64,000 nucleotides of DNA from Nocardia jinanensis (GCF_014645735.1 NZ_BMMH01000006.1:310001-374000), one strand, 5' to 3'; positions 34,203 to 42,785 are shown, counted from the first letter of the stretch. Made by a program: numbers and translations. The notes: a model not told the origin generated them from the sequence alone.

Positions 34203-35534
34203 ATGACCTCCTCCACGCAATCCCCAGCCGACCTGCGTATCCCCGACGATGTGGCCGCGCAGGTCGTTCTGCCCGAAGGGCACCGCGACGATGCGCGTCT
34301 GTTCGAGGCATATCGGTGGCTGCGTGAGAACAACCCCCTCGGGCTTGCCGAGGTCGAGGGATACGACCCGATCTACCTCGTGAGCAAGCACGCGGACATC
34401 ATGGAGATCGAGCGGCAGCCGGAGATTTTCACCAGCGCCGGCGGCGAGGAGAAGGGCGCCTTCAACCCGATCCTGGCCAACCAGGCCGGTGACACATTCA
34501 CCCGATCGATAAACAACGGCAGCCTCCGCATCCTGGAGACGCTGACCTACCTCGATCCCCCCGAGCACACGGTCATCAAAGATATCGCCGCCGACTGGTT
34601 CCGGCCGAACAACCTGAAGCAGTGGGAGGACACGATCCGGACCCTGGCGCGCGAATCGGTCAACCGCCTGCTCACCGGCGACGGGAAGATCGACTTCGTC
34701 AAGGACTTCGCGCTGCACTACCCGTTGCACGTCATCATGAGTCTGTTCGGTGTCCCCGAATCCGACGAAGCGCGGATGATGACGCTGACCCAGGAATTCT
34801 TCGGTACCGCCGACCCGGACGCCGCTCGCGACGATGTCGAGCCCCTCACCCCGGATGCCGCCGCCAAGCAGTGGGTGGCGACCATCCAGGACTTCTTCGC
34901 CTATTTCGACAATCTGCTGATGGATCGTCGGGCGAACCCGACCGGCGACCTCGCCTCCATCATCTCCGAGGCCAGGGACGAGCACGGCGAGTACTTCGCC
35001 AAGGAAGTCGCCTACGGCTACTTCATCGCGATCGCCACCGCCGGTCACGACACCACCTCCTCCACCCTCGCCGGCGGTATTCATGCGATCTCGCAGAGCC
35101 CCGGGCTGCTCGAGCGCCTGCAGGGTGATCTGTCCTTGGTGCCGAACCTGGTGAACGAGTCGCTGCGCTGGGCTTCCCCGGTCAAGCACTTCATGCGCAC
35201 CGCACTGCAGCCCTATGAGCTGCGCGGTCGCGCGATCCAGCCGGGTGATCGGTTCATGCTGCTCTATCAGTCCGGCAACCGGGACACCGATATCTTCGAC
35301 CGCCCGGATGTTTTCGATATCGACCGCAGGCCCAACAAACACATCGCGTTCGGCTACGGGCCACATATGTGCATCGGCCAGCACCTGGCCAAGATCGAGC
35401 TGCGCATCATGTTCGAAACGCTGCTCCCCCATCTGAAAGCAGTCCATCTCACCGGCGATACCAAGTTCATCCAGACCAACTTCGTGGGTGGGCTGAAGAA
35501 CATGCCCGTCGAGCTGGAGTTCAACGGTCGATGA
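34203..35534 (+). CDS. terpC: Cytochrome P450, CYP108 (P450terp)-like
   Basis: 443 residues. The I-helix reads ATAGHDTTSST (Asp283-Thr284), the K-helix has ESLRW, and the heme loop is FGYGPHMCIG with Cys390. Long stretches recall Pseudomonas P450terp (CYP108A1): the AGHDTTSS helix, PVKHFMRTA, GQHLAKIE, and the C-terminal TNFVGGLKNMP. P450terp hydroxylates the C7 allylic methyl of alpha-terpineol, and other actinobacterial CYP108 members take p-cymene or limonene. AGGA lies 9 bases before the ATG. The next gene, its reductase, overlaps by ATGA. The symbol is by analogy. Confidence 0.9.
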   Translation: MTSSTQSPADLRIPDDVAAQVVLPEGHRDDARLFEAYRWLRENNPLGLAEVEGYDPIYLVSKHADIMEIERQPEIFTSAGGEEKGAFNPILANQAGDTFTRSINNGSLRILETLTYLDPPEHTVIKDIAADWFRPNNLKQWEDTIRTLARESVNRLLTGDGKIDFVKDFALHYPLHVIMSLFGVPESDEARMMTLTQEFFGTADPDAARDDVEPLTPDAAAKQWVATIQDFFAYFDNLLMDRRANPTGDLASIISEARDEHGEYFAKEVAYGYFIAIATAGHDTTSSTLAGGIHAISQSPGLLERLQGDLSLVPNLVNESLRWASPVKHFMRTALQPYELRGRAIQPGDRFMLLYQSGNRDTDIFDRPDVFDIDRRPNKHIAFGYGPHMCIGQHLAKIELRIMFETLLPHLKAVHLTGDTKFIQTNFVGGLKNMPVELEFNGR

Positions 35535-36772
35535 GCGGTACCGACGATTCGATCGTCATCGTCGGTACCGGACACGGCGGAGCAGCGCTCGCGGCGCTGC
35601 TCCGGCAGTCCGGCTACACCGGTAGCGTCGTCATGGTGGGCGCCGAACGGCACCACCCCTACCATCGACCTCCGCTGTCGAAGAAATTCGCCGGGCCCGA
35701 GGTCTACCGGATGCTTCGCCCGGCCGAGTTCTATCCCGACAATGACATCGACCTGCGCCGTGGTGTCCAGGTGACCGCTGTCGACCGCGTCGCCGGGCGT
35801 ATTCAGCTCTCCGACGAATCGACCCTGAGTTACCGGGCCCTCGTCCTCGCCACCGGTTCGACACCCCGCGCGCTGCCGGTACCCGGCGCCGACGCCGCGG
35901 GTGTGCAGGCATTACGCACCCTCGACGACGCCATGGAACTCGGCAGGGCACTGGAACGCGGCGACCGGCTGGCCATCATCGGTGGCGGATACGTGGGGAT
36001 GGAGGTCGCCGCCGTCGCCCGATCCGCGGGTATCGCAGTCACAGTGATCGAGCGTGAGCGGCGCGTACTGGCCCGGGTCGCGAGCGCGGAACTGTCCCGG
36101 CGCCTGTCCGACTCACACCGCGAGCGGGGCACCGAGATCAGAACCGGCGCCGACGTGGCAGCGGTACGCACCGAAGCAGGCCGCGCCCGCGGTGTCGAAC
36201 TCGCCGACGGTACCGTGGTCGCCGCAGATACCGTGCTGGTCGGAATCGGCGCCGTTCCCTCCGACGAGCTCGCGCATCACGCCGGGCTGGCGTGTGACAG
36301 CGGCGTGCTCGTCGACGAGTGGGGCCGCACCACCGATCCGGCGATATTCGCGATCGGCGATGTGGCACGCCGCCCGATCCCCGGGATGAACGGCCTCGTC
36401 CGGCTGGAATCCATCCCGAACGTGACCGAACAGGCCCGGCAGATCACCGCGGCACTCCTCGGCTCCGACCACCCGGGCCACGAAGTGCCGTGGTTCTGGT
36501 CCGATCAGTTCGACCTCAAACTGAAGATCGCCGGACTGGTCACGCCCGGATGCCGGGTCGTTGCTCGCGAGGGACGCGAGCCAGGCTCGTTCGCCCTGTT
36601 CCATCTGTCCGGTTCGGACACCGTAGTGGCGGTCGAAACCGCCAACGCCCCCGGCGACTTCGTCGCCGGCAAGAAGTTCGTCGCCGAGCACAGGAAAGTC
36701 GATCCTGCCGCTCTGGCCGACTCGGAGGTGTCGCTGCGCGACGTCGCAGCCGACTCGGCGCTCGGCGTCTAG
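35531..36772 (+). CDS. terpD: NADH-dependent ferredoxin reductase (putidaredoxin-reductase type)
   Basis: 413 residues with FAD-binding VGTGHGGAALAALLRQ at the N-terminus, the PYHRPPLSKKF segment typical of P450 ferredoxin reductases, NAD-binding IIGGGYVGMEVAAVARSAG near residue 150, and the second FAD motif AIGDVARRPIPG. It passes electrons from NADH to the [2Fe-2S] ferredoxin at 33644. It is coupled to the P450 by ATGA, so the electron chain is transcribed mostly together. Confidence 0.92.
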   Translation: MSGTDDSIVIVGTGHGGAALAALLRQSGYTGSVVMVGAERHHPYHRPPLSKKFAGPEVYRMLRPAEFYPDNDIDLRRGVQVTAVDRVAGRIQLSDESTLSYRALVLATGSTPRALPVPGADAAGVQALRTLDDAMELGRALERGDRLAIIGGGYVGMEVAAVARSAGIAVTVIERERRVLARVASAELSRRLSDSHRERGTEIRTGADVAAVRTEAGRARGVELADGTVVAADTVLVGIGAVPSDELAHHAGLACDSGVLVDEWGRTTDPAIFAIGDVARRPIPGMNGLVRLESIPNVTEQARQITAALLGSDHPGHEVPWFWSDQFDLKLKIAGLVTPGCRVVAREGREPGSFALFHLSGSDTVVAVETANAPGDFVAGKKFVAEHRKVDPAALADSEVSLRDVAADSALGV

Positions 36773-36806
36773 ACCCTCGTCGACGAAAAAATATCCAGGA
36801 GAATCC

Positions 36807-37919
36807 ATGCAAGCACAGGCAGCGTTGCTCACCGAACCGGGCAGCGAATTCACCCTCACGCAGATCGATATCGACGGTCCGCGAGCCGGCGAGGTCCTCG
36901 TCCGGATCGAGGCGGTCGGCATCTGCCATACCGATCTCGCCGCCCGCGACGGAGTGCTGCCCCTCGAGTTCCCGGGCGTCGCAGGTCACGAGGGTGCCGG
37001 GACGGTGCTTGCGGTCGGCGACGGCGTGACCGCGGTGGCGCCCGGGGACAAGGTCGGTATCACTTTCAACAGCTGTGGCGACTGCGCCACCTGCACCACC
37101 GGCCGCCAGTCCTACTGCGAGAACTTCATCCAGCTGAATTACGGCGGCACTCGCGCCGACGGCAGCCGGCCGCTGAGCCGGGACGGGGAGCCGATCGGAG
37201 GCATGTTCTTCGGACAATCGTCGTTCGCACGCGTGGCACTGGCCAACGAACGCAACGTCGTGAAGGTCGATGACGAGATTCCCTTCGCGTTGCTGGCTCC
37301 CCTGGGCTGCGGAGTGCAGACCGGCGTGGGTGCCGTCACGCGATCGCTGAAAGCCGAGAAAGGTTCCGCGATCGCGATCGCCGGCGGCGGGTCGGTCGGG
37401 CTGTCCGCGGCGATCGGCGCCGTGGTCCAGGGGTGCGCGACCATCATCGTCGTCGAACCCAACGCCGCACGCCGAGACCTCGCGCTCGAACTCGGCGCCA
37501 CCCATGTCGTCGACCCTGCCGCGGGCGAGCTCACCGAGCAGGTCCGCGCGATCGTTCCCGCGGGCGTCGACTATGTCGTCGATACCACCGGGATCCCGGC
37601 GGTGATCGAGTCTCTGATCGGCGCCACTCGGGTCCGGGGCACAGTGGGCCTGATCGGAGTCCCCGCCGACCCTGCCGGGGCCGTGAACCTGAACATCATC
37701 GCCACCCTTACGCTCGGGCTGACAGTCACCGGCATCATCGAGGGCGACAGTGTGCCGGACGAATTCATCCCCGAGCTGGTGGCGCTCTATCGCGCGGGGC
37801 GGCTGCCGTTGGACAAGCTGGTGACGACCTTCGATTTCGCGAACATCAACGATGCCGTCGCCGCGCAGCACGCCGGAACCGTGGTGAAGCCGGTGCTCGT
37901 CTTCGATCAGTCCGCCTGA
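36807..37919 (+). CDS. terpA: Zinc-dependent aryl/allyl alcohol dehydrogenase (TerpA-like role)
   Basis: 370 residues of the zinc MDR family. Catalytic zinc ligands: Cys40 (GICHTD) and His61-Glu62 (AGHEGAG). Structural zinc: Cys90, Cys93, Cys96 and Cys104. The NAD site is GGGSVGLSAAIGAVV. It resembles benzyl/geraniol-type alcohol dehydrogenases and would oxidise the hydroxymethyl ring alcohol made by the P450. AGGAG precedes the ATG; the gap to the reductase stop is 34 bp. A terminator follows. Confidence 0.9.
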   Translation: MQAQAALLTEPGSEFTLTQIDIDGPRAGEVLVRIEAVGICHTDLAARDGVLPLEFPGVAGHEGAGTVLAVGDGVTAVAPGDKVGITFNSCGDCATCTTGRQSYCENFIQLNYGGTRADGSRPLSRDGEPIGGMFFGQSSFARVALANERNVVKVDDEIPFALLAPLGCGVQTGVGAVTRSLKAEKGSAIAIAGGGSVGLSAAIGAVVQGCATIIVVEPNAARRDLALELGATHVVDPAAGELTEQVRAIVPAGVDYVVDTTGIPAVIESLIGATRVRGTVGLIGVPADPAGAVNLNIIATLTLGLTVTGIIEGDSVPDEFIPELVALYRAGRLPLDKLVTTFDFANINDAVAAQHAGTVVKPVLVFDQSA

Positions 37920-37938
37920 TCTCGCCCCTGTTCGCTGC

Positions 37939-37974
37939 TCGGCCCTGCGGCGCCCACTCGGGCCGCAGGGCCGA
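37939..37974. terminator. Bidirectional terminator between alcohol dehydrogenase and CitE genes
   Basis: TCGGCCCTGCGGC (37939-37951) pairs with GCCGCAGGGCCGA (37962-37974), a perfect 13-bp stem, between two convergent genes. Confidence 0.8.
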
Positions 37975-38118
37975 CCTGCATCCGGAGAATCGCGTGAAGG
38001 CGACGGCCTCTCTCGAAAGAGGCAATCGGACAGCCCGTCTCCGTGCTGTACCTGAAACCGGCTCGCGTGCGGTTCACGAGAATCAGGCGCGACATCGGCG
38101 GCAACGCCGATTGGACTG

Positions 38119-39006
38119 TTACAGCTCGAGCATCCCGGCCAGCGCCAGCACCCGCTCGGCCTGCTTCAGATGAGGCAGGTCGAGCATTTTGCCGTCCAGC
38201 GCCACCGCTCCCGCGCCCTCGGCGAAAACATCGACCACCCGTTTCGCGAACTCCACCTCGTCGGCGGACGGAGTGAAGGCGGCGTTGATGATGTCGACTT
38301 GCGCCGGATGGATGGCGATTCGCCCACTGAAGCCCTCGGCCCGCGCTCGGCGTGATGATTCCGCCAGCCCGGCACCGTCACGGATATCGACATACAGTGT
38401 CTCCACGGCTTCCACCTGCGCGGCCCGCGCCGCCATCAATGTCAGCGAGCGCACCAGCTGATAGGTGGTCGTCCACTCTCCACCGGGCCCGGTGTTCCCC
38501 GAGGCCCCCAACGCCGCACTGAGATCTTCCGCTCCCCAGGTCAGGCCATAGAGACGGCCGAGCTGCGCGGCGGCGAACTCACCGAGCCGGAAAGGCGCTA
38601 CGGGCGTTTCGGTGGCGACGGGCAGCAGCCGGATACTGCCGGCATCCAGGCCGTGGGCCGTTTCGAGAACTTCGAGGTAATTGTGCACACGCAGCACATC
38701 CGCCGGTCCGTCGATCTTCGGTATGACGATTCCCGCCGGCCCGGCCGATACGACGGTTGCCAGATCCGCCAAGGCGTGCTCGCCACCGAGCGGGTTCATC
38801 CGCACCCACAGCTGAGGCGTCCGGGCAGTTCGGTCCCGATCAGCGATGAACTCCGAGACCATCTGTCGCGCTGCTGGTTTGCGCGCCTCACTCACGGCAT
38901 CCTCGAGGTCGAGGATGATGGCGTCCGCGGCCGAGTCCGCGACCTTGGCGAGTTTCTTCTCGCTGTCGCCCGGCACGAACAGGAACGAGCGGATCGGCGC
39001 CTTCAC
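38119..39006 (-). CDS. CitE-family (HpcH/HpaI-fold) acyl-CoA lyase
   Basis: 295 residues with SFLFVPGD at the N-terminus, ILDLEDAV, the substrate Arg in VRMNPLGG, and metal ligands Glu (ATETPVAPF) and Asp (WGAEDLSAALG). The family splits citramalyl-, malyl- or (R)-HMG-CoA-type esters. With the coupled MaoC hydratase (ATGA-type overlap at 39003-39006) it could hydrate and cleave the methyl-branched CoA left by a terpene branch carbon, as the itaconyl/citramalyl-CoA pair does. The operator upstream of MaoC links it to the ring regulon. Confidence 0.85.
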   Translation of the reverse strand: MKAPIRSFLFVPGDSEKKLAKVADSAADAIILDLEDAVSEARKPAARQMVSEFIADRDRTARTPQLWVRMNPLGGEHALADLATVVSAGPAGIVIPKIDGPADVLRVHNYLEVLETAHGLDAGSIRLLPVATETPVAPFRLGEFAAAQLGRLYGLTWGAEDLSAALGASGNTGPGGEWTTTYQLVRSLTLMAARAAQVEAVETLYVDIRDGAGLAESSRRARAEGFSGRIAIHPAQVDIINAAFTPSADEVEFAKRVVDVFAEGAGAVALDGKMLDLPHLKQAERVLALAGMLEL

Positions 39007-39464
39007 TGCGGCCGCTTCCGTTGCAGCCCGGCGCGTTTACACGAGGCGACCAGCTCGTCGTGTTGATTGTAGGCGCGGTGCAGGAAGACGACGATTCCCT
39101 GGTCCGGACGCGATTTCGACTCGCGCAGTTCCAGCACCTCGGTCTCCACGTGAATCGTATCGCCGTGGAACAACGGGGCGGGAAAGCGGACCTCGTCCCA
39201 GCCCAGATTCGCCACCGCGGTCCCGAGCGTGGTGTCACCCACCGAAATTCCCACCATCAGACCCAGCGTGAACGCGCTGTTGACCACCCGGCGGCCGAAC
39301 TCGGTGCCCTTCATGTACTCCTCGTCGAGATGGAGCAGCGCCGGGTTGTGCGTCATCGCGGTAAAGAGCACATTGTCGGTCTCGGTGACCGTGCGCCGGA
39401 TCGGATGCTCGAACTTCTGCCCCACTGTCAACTCGTCGAACCACACACCAGCCAAATCCTTCAC
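39003..39464 (-). CDS. MaoC-like dehydratase (mesaconyl/itaconyl-CoA hydratase-like)
   Basis: 153 residues of hot-dog hydratase; TETDNVLFTAMTHNPALLHLD carries the (Asp/Asn)-His catalytic pair, near residue 34. This two-gene form (MaoC + CitE) is known from mycobacterial branched-CoA breakdown. The start is GTG at 39464 by family alignment; a GTG at 39446 has the better ribosome site (AGGA, 8 bases) and remains possible. Operator 39484-39498 lies 20 bp upstream. Confidence 0.83.
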   Translation of the reverse strand: MKDLAGVWFDELTVGQKFEHPIRRTVTETDNVLFTAMTHNPALLHLDEEYMKGTEFGRRVVNSAFTLGLMVGISVGDTTLGTAVANLGWDEVRFPAPLFHGDTIHVETEVLELRESKSRPDQGIVVFLHRAYNQHDELVASCKRAGLQRKRPQ

Positions 39465-39483
39465 CTTCCCTCAGATATGGCTG

Positions 39484-39498
39484 AATGGTAAGACCATA
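39484..39498. promoter_or_regulatory. Candidate GntR/FadR-type operator 9 (MaoC-CitE promoter)
   Basis: AATGGT-AAG-ACCATA, with a perfect ATGGT/ACCAT core. It marks the right-hand limit of the regulon seen in this window. Confidence 0.7.
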
Positions 39499-39880
39499 TA
39501 AGGGCGGCGTCAACGACCGACCTACGAGGCCCTTCGCGGCGGCACCCGTCCACCGCGACAATCCCTCGAAAGAGGGACAGCTGTGGCCCACCTCACCATG
39601 CGTTCTTTCCGGAGCCGGCCACCGAGCTCGTCGAAGCCTTCCGAGAAGCCCGGCGTGGTGTGACCACGGCATCGTCGAGAAGACCGGCAACCGGTCGAGT
39701 CGGCGACTCCGATGGAGAGCGACACGCGACCGGCAGAAATCCGGCGGGAGATCCGGCGCGCGACCCCCCCGGAGCACGAATCGAAGGGGAAACCCCGCAC
39801 GGTCCGGCGTGTACGCTGCGCGCCGATCCGCCCGTATGACCATCACAGTCACGGTCACGGTCGAGATGTGGCGGCCCTCG
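39499..39880. other. Non-coding or decayed stretch
   Basis: Open frames here are arginine-rich on both strands and match nothing I recognise. I see no repeat, tRNA or hairpin of note. Confidence 0.4.
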
Positions 39881-39923
39881 ACACTCGCTGCTCGCACAGG
39901 ACCACGCCGTCGAAGGCCTCGCG

Positions 39924-40118
39924 GTGAGCGCAGACAGCAAGTTCATCTGCGCGATCGCCGGGTTCTCCATGCAGCAATCTGTGACAGTCGCCGATACCAC
40001 CCGCCGACCCGTCGGGCAATCCGCGGTGCCGATCCGCGACATGATGTCCATCGCTCCCGGCCTGTACGCGGCCCCCGAGTACAGCCTCGTGCAGATCGAT
40101 ATCAGTGGATTCGGCTGA
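39924..40118 (+). pseudogene. Possible gene remnant, C-terminal fragment of a secreted or propeller-like protein
   Basis: A 64-codon frame with natural-looking composition (AVSADSKFICAIAG, then SVTVADTTRRPVGQSAV, ending SLVQIDISGFG). The pattern is loosely like one or two blades of a YncE-type beta-propeller. In the same frame it can be read further back to about 39860, but no start with a ribosome site or N-terminal part exists. It may be the tail of a lost gene or a chance frame. Confidence 0.3.
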
Positions 40119-40203
40119 CCCATACACGCTTTCCCCGGAGGAAACCATCGCCGGCCGACCCTCTCCGGCACAGTCCTGGCGCCGCCGCGCGAATCTGTGC
40201 CGC

Positions 40204-40608
40204 TCAGCCGCAATGCACCTTGAAAGTCTGCCACTTGTCATCACCGATGAGACCGCCCCAGTCGATGCACTCGCCCTTCGCTGCAACTTTCACCGGGCCG
40301 GCGAACTCGGTGTAGTCGGCATCATCGATGATCACATTGCTGCGATCCTTCGACGTCCGCAGTCCGGCGCCCATCCGCACAGGTTTCCCCGGCTGGTCCC
40401 GCACGGTGACGACGCAGTTCTTCTCACCGTTGTAGGTGAGGTAGACGGTGCCGCCCCTGAGTTCGCGTGAATCGATCACGTCATATCCCTTGCCGCACTG
40501 ACCGCCGTAAGTTGCCGCGGACGCGGTTGCGGGGTGGAGTACCGCCACTCCGGCGGTAATTCCGATTGCATACGCGCACACCGCGATTGTCTGCCTTGAA
40601 TTCATCAC
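40204..40608 (-). CDS. Small secreted protein, Streptomyces spore-associated protein A-like
   Basis: 134 residues. A signal peptide ends near ATASA, with cleavage before ATYGG. The mature part has CGKGYDVIDSRELRGGTVYL, a Cys pair with ...EKNCVVTVR, and a C-terminal Cys pair (ECIDWGG...KVHCG), the pattern of spore-associated protein A homologues. Function is not established in that family. The start may be GTG at 40608, which has GGAG 8 bases upstream, or ATG at 40605. Confidence 0.75.
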   Translation of the reverse strand: MMNSRQTIAVCAYAIGITAGVAVLHPATASAATYGGQCGKGYDVIDSRELRGGTVYLTYNGEKNCVVTVRDQPGKPVRMGAGLRTSKDRSNVIIDDADYTEFAGPVKVAAKGECIDWGGLIGDDKWQTFKVHCG

Positions 40609-40845
40609 GTAGAAATCTCCTTCGAATGGCGTTCGTTTCAGCGACCACAATTCTTCGGCTTCGGACCCGAAGGGTCTGTACGCGCACCGACATCCACTGT
40701 GTGTCCGAGCCGACACAAAGACTCGCCGAAACCTCATGCGGGCCTTGCCGGGCGGTATGTTTCCTCGTGCGTGGGAGGAACGAGCGGGACGATCACCGCT
40801 GCTACGGACAGTCCGGCGGGCGACTGTGGAGAGTCCCGGAAGCTA
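40609..40845. other. Intergenic stretch with short hairpins
   Basis: Upstream region of the secreted-protein gene. TGTGTC-N6-GACACA at 40700-40717 forms a small hairpin. I see no gene. Confidence 0.4.
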
Positions 40846-41136
40846 TTCGGTGATCGGGTCCAACGCGGACGAGGGTGTCGAGGCCGACGAGGGCGTGGAC
40901 AGCGGCCGAACCGTTCAGCGTGCAGAGCCGGGCGGCGTCCGCCCCCTGATCCACGGTGACGGTCTCACCCAGTTCGCCGACGGTGGTGCAGACCCCGTCG
41001 ACGAGCGGAAGCTGTCCGAAGGTGTACACGAGGTTCCGGTGCGCACCGCGGGCAGGTATGCGGCGGCCGGTGTGGGCACGGTCGGCAGGGTGATGCCGAG
41101 CTCGCGCAGCCGTTCGGTCCAGGTGGTGATCGTCAT
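40846..41136 (-). pseudogene. RidA (YjgF/Rid) family pseudogene with a one-base deletion
   Basis: Reading from an ATG at 41136, the first part (TWTERLRELGITLPTVPTPA, then YLPAVRTG) matches actinobacterial RidA starts. At about 41038 the match jumps to the next frame and continues as NLVYTFGQLPLVDG, then VGELGETVTVDQGADAARLC and NGSAAVHALVGLD. Restoring one base at VRTG(N)LVY rejoins the frames. After LVRV the family C-terminus, with the conserved Arg, is missing. It lies 25 bp after the FAD oxidase stop. RidA deaminases clear reactive enamines; this copy looks dead unless the deletion is a sequencing error. Confidence 0.65.
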
Positions 41137-41161
41137 GTGGTCGAGAGACGTTTCACGTTCG

Positions 41162-42547
41162 TCAGGGCTGTGGGTTCGAGGGAAGGATTGCGGGATTGAG
41201 GATTCCGGCGGGGTCGAGGGCGGATCGGATAGAACGCATCAGCTGGAGGTCCACCGGGGTGCGGCCGAGTCCGATCCACGGCGCCTTCGCACGTCCGACC
41301 CCGTGCTCGGCGCTGATGCTGCCGTCGTGTCGGGCGACGAGGCGCAGCACCATATCGGTCACGGCTTCACGCTGATCGTCCGCGACGTCGAGGAGATTCA
41401 CGTGGATGTTGCCGTCACCGATATGCCCGAAGCAGATCGCCCGCACTCCGGGGAAAGCGTCGCGCATCCGGACCGTCAGCTCCGCGAGGAAGCTTTCGAT
41501 CTCGCGGAGCGGCGTGGAGATATCGAGTTTTACCGGCGGCGTCGTCGAGACCGCGCCGACCGCCTCGGTGTGGCTCTCCCGGTAGTTCCACAGCCGGTGC
41601 GCCGGACCGTCCTCGATCGCCGCGTCGACGATCACCGACTCACCCGCGGTGAGCGCGTCGAGCAGCAACTGCTGTGCGTCCGCCTGACCCGACACCTCGA
41701 CCAGCAAGGCGAACGGGGTGTCCTCCGCGAACGGCGCCCGGAGCGATTTGTGGTGCTGGACCAGGTCGATTCCCGACCTCGTCATCAGCTCGGCGGCCTC
41801 GAGGGACAGACCGGACCGCTGCAGCGTGTCCACGAACTCCAGTGCGCCCCCCACCGATTCCACGCCGACGAGTGCGACCTTGGTGGCTCGCGGGGGTACC
41901 ACCAGCTTCATGCGGACCCGGGTGATCACCGCGAGGGTACCTTCGGCGCCGGCGAGCAGGCCGGGCAGATCGTAGCCGACGTTGTCCTTGGTGAGTTCTT
42001 TCCACCGGGTGAAGACGGTGCCGTCCGCGAGGACGGCCTCGACGCCGAGGAGCTGCGCTCGGGTGTTGCCGTTCTTGATCATCCGGATGCCGCCCGCATT
42101 GGTGGAGACGATGCCGCCCATCGTCGCCGAATCGCGCGACGCCAGGTCGATGCCGAAGTCGAGCCCGTGGTGGCGGGCCGCGCGCTGTGCCTCCGCGACG
42201 GTGACACCCGCGCCCGCGTCGATCGTCCGGCCTACCGGATCGACCCGGTCGATCCGGTTGAGCCGCACCGTGCTGAGCACGATCTCGCCGTGCATCGGGA
42301 CGGAGCCGCCGACCAGGCCGGTGTTGCCGCCCTGCGGAACGACCGCCGCCCCCGCACGGTGACACGCCGCCAGTACCGCGGACACCTCGTCGGTGTTCGC
42401 CGGCCGCACGACGGCGGCGGTATGCCCGGTCCAGCGCCGGGTCCAGTCCGTGACGAAACCCGAGATCAGCTCCTGCTCGGTCAATACGTGAGCCGCACCC
42501 ACGATTTCGGTCAACTCATCTGTGAGCGACCGGGTTTCCACCGTCAT
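41162..42547 (-). CDS. FAD-linked 2-hydroxyacid dehydrogenase (GlcD/D-lactate or D-2-hydroxyglutarate type)
   Basis: 461 residues. The FAD-binding PCMH domain has PQGGNTGLVGGSVP and SATMGGIVSTNAGG; the C-terminal domain has GHIGDGNIHVNLL (metal/substrate His) and SAEHGVGRAK. It oxidises D-2-hydroxyacids such as D-lactate, glycolate or D-2-hydroxyglutarate with electrons passed to the membrane or an ETF. The start at 42547 has AAGGA 9 bases upstream. It is divergent from a LysR gene that probably controls it. Confidence 0.9.
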   Translation of the reverse strand: MTVETRSLTDELTEIVGAAHVLTEQELISGFVTDWTRRWTGHTAAVVRPANTDEVSAVLAACHRAGAAVVPQGGNTGLVGGSVPMHGEIVLSTVRLNRIDRVDPVGRTIDAGAGVTVAEAQRAARHHGLDFGIDLASRDSATMGGIVSTNAGGIRMIKNGNTRAQLLGVEAVLADGTVFTRWKELTKDNVGYDLPGLLAGAEGTLAVITRVRMKLVVPPRATKVALVGVESVGGALEFVDTLQRSGLSLEAAELMTRSGIDLVQHHKSLRAPFAEDTPFALLVEVSGQADAQQLLLDALTAGESVIVDAAIEDGPAHRLWNYRESHTEAVGAVSTTPPVKLDISTPLREIESFLAELTVRMRDAFPGVRAICFGHIGDGNIHVNLLDVADDQREAVTDMVLRLVARHDGSISAEHGVGRAKAPWIGLGRTPVDLQLMRSIRSALDPAGILNPAILPSNPQP

Positions 42548-42773
42548 TCTCCTACTTCCTTCTACTGACCGGCGCGAGGCCGGTGGCGACGGGGATGTCC
42601 GCGGCGGTGGCGCCGCCGAGGGCGGCTTCGCCGCTGCTGCGGTGTTCGTGTCGTATGCCATGGGAAATTCTCGTTGTCAGACACATCACCGCGATCGCGG
42701 TGCGCGAGGGAGAGCCTCCTCCGACGTCACCGTCGCGTCCAAGACAGATTCTCGATCGGTGATCACTTTTCCT

Positions 42774-42779
42774 TATAAT
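42774..42779 (+). promoter_or_regulatory. TATAAT -10 box giving a leaderless LysR message
   Basis: A perfect TATAAT ends 6 bases before the LysR ATG, so transcription would start at or next to the A of the start codon. No ribosome site is present. This fits a leaderless mRNA, common in this order. Confidence 0.55.
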
Positions 42780-42785
42780 TGCAGG

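Noticed and set aside
42522..42785. Longer LysR frame starting at 42522
   Set aside because: LysR family proteins begin at the HTH; the upstream part overlaps the divergent promoter and is low complexity.
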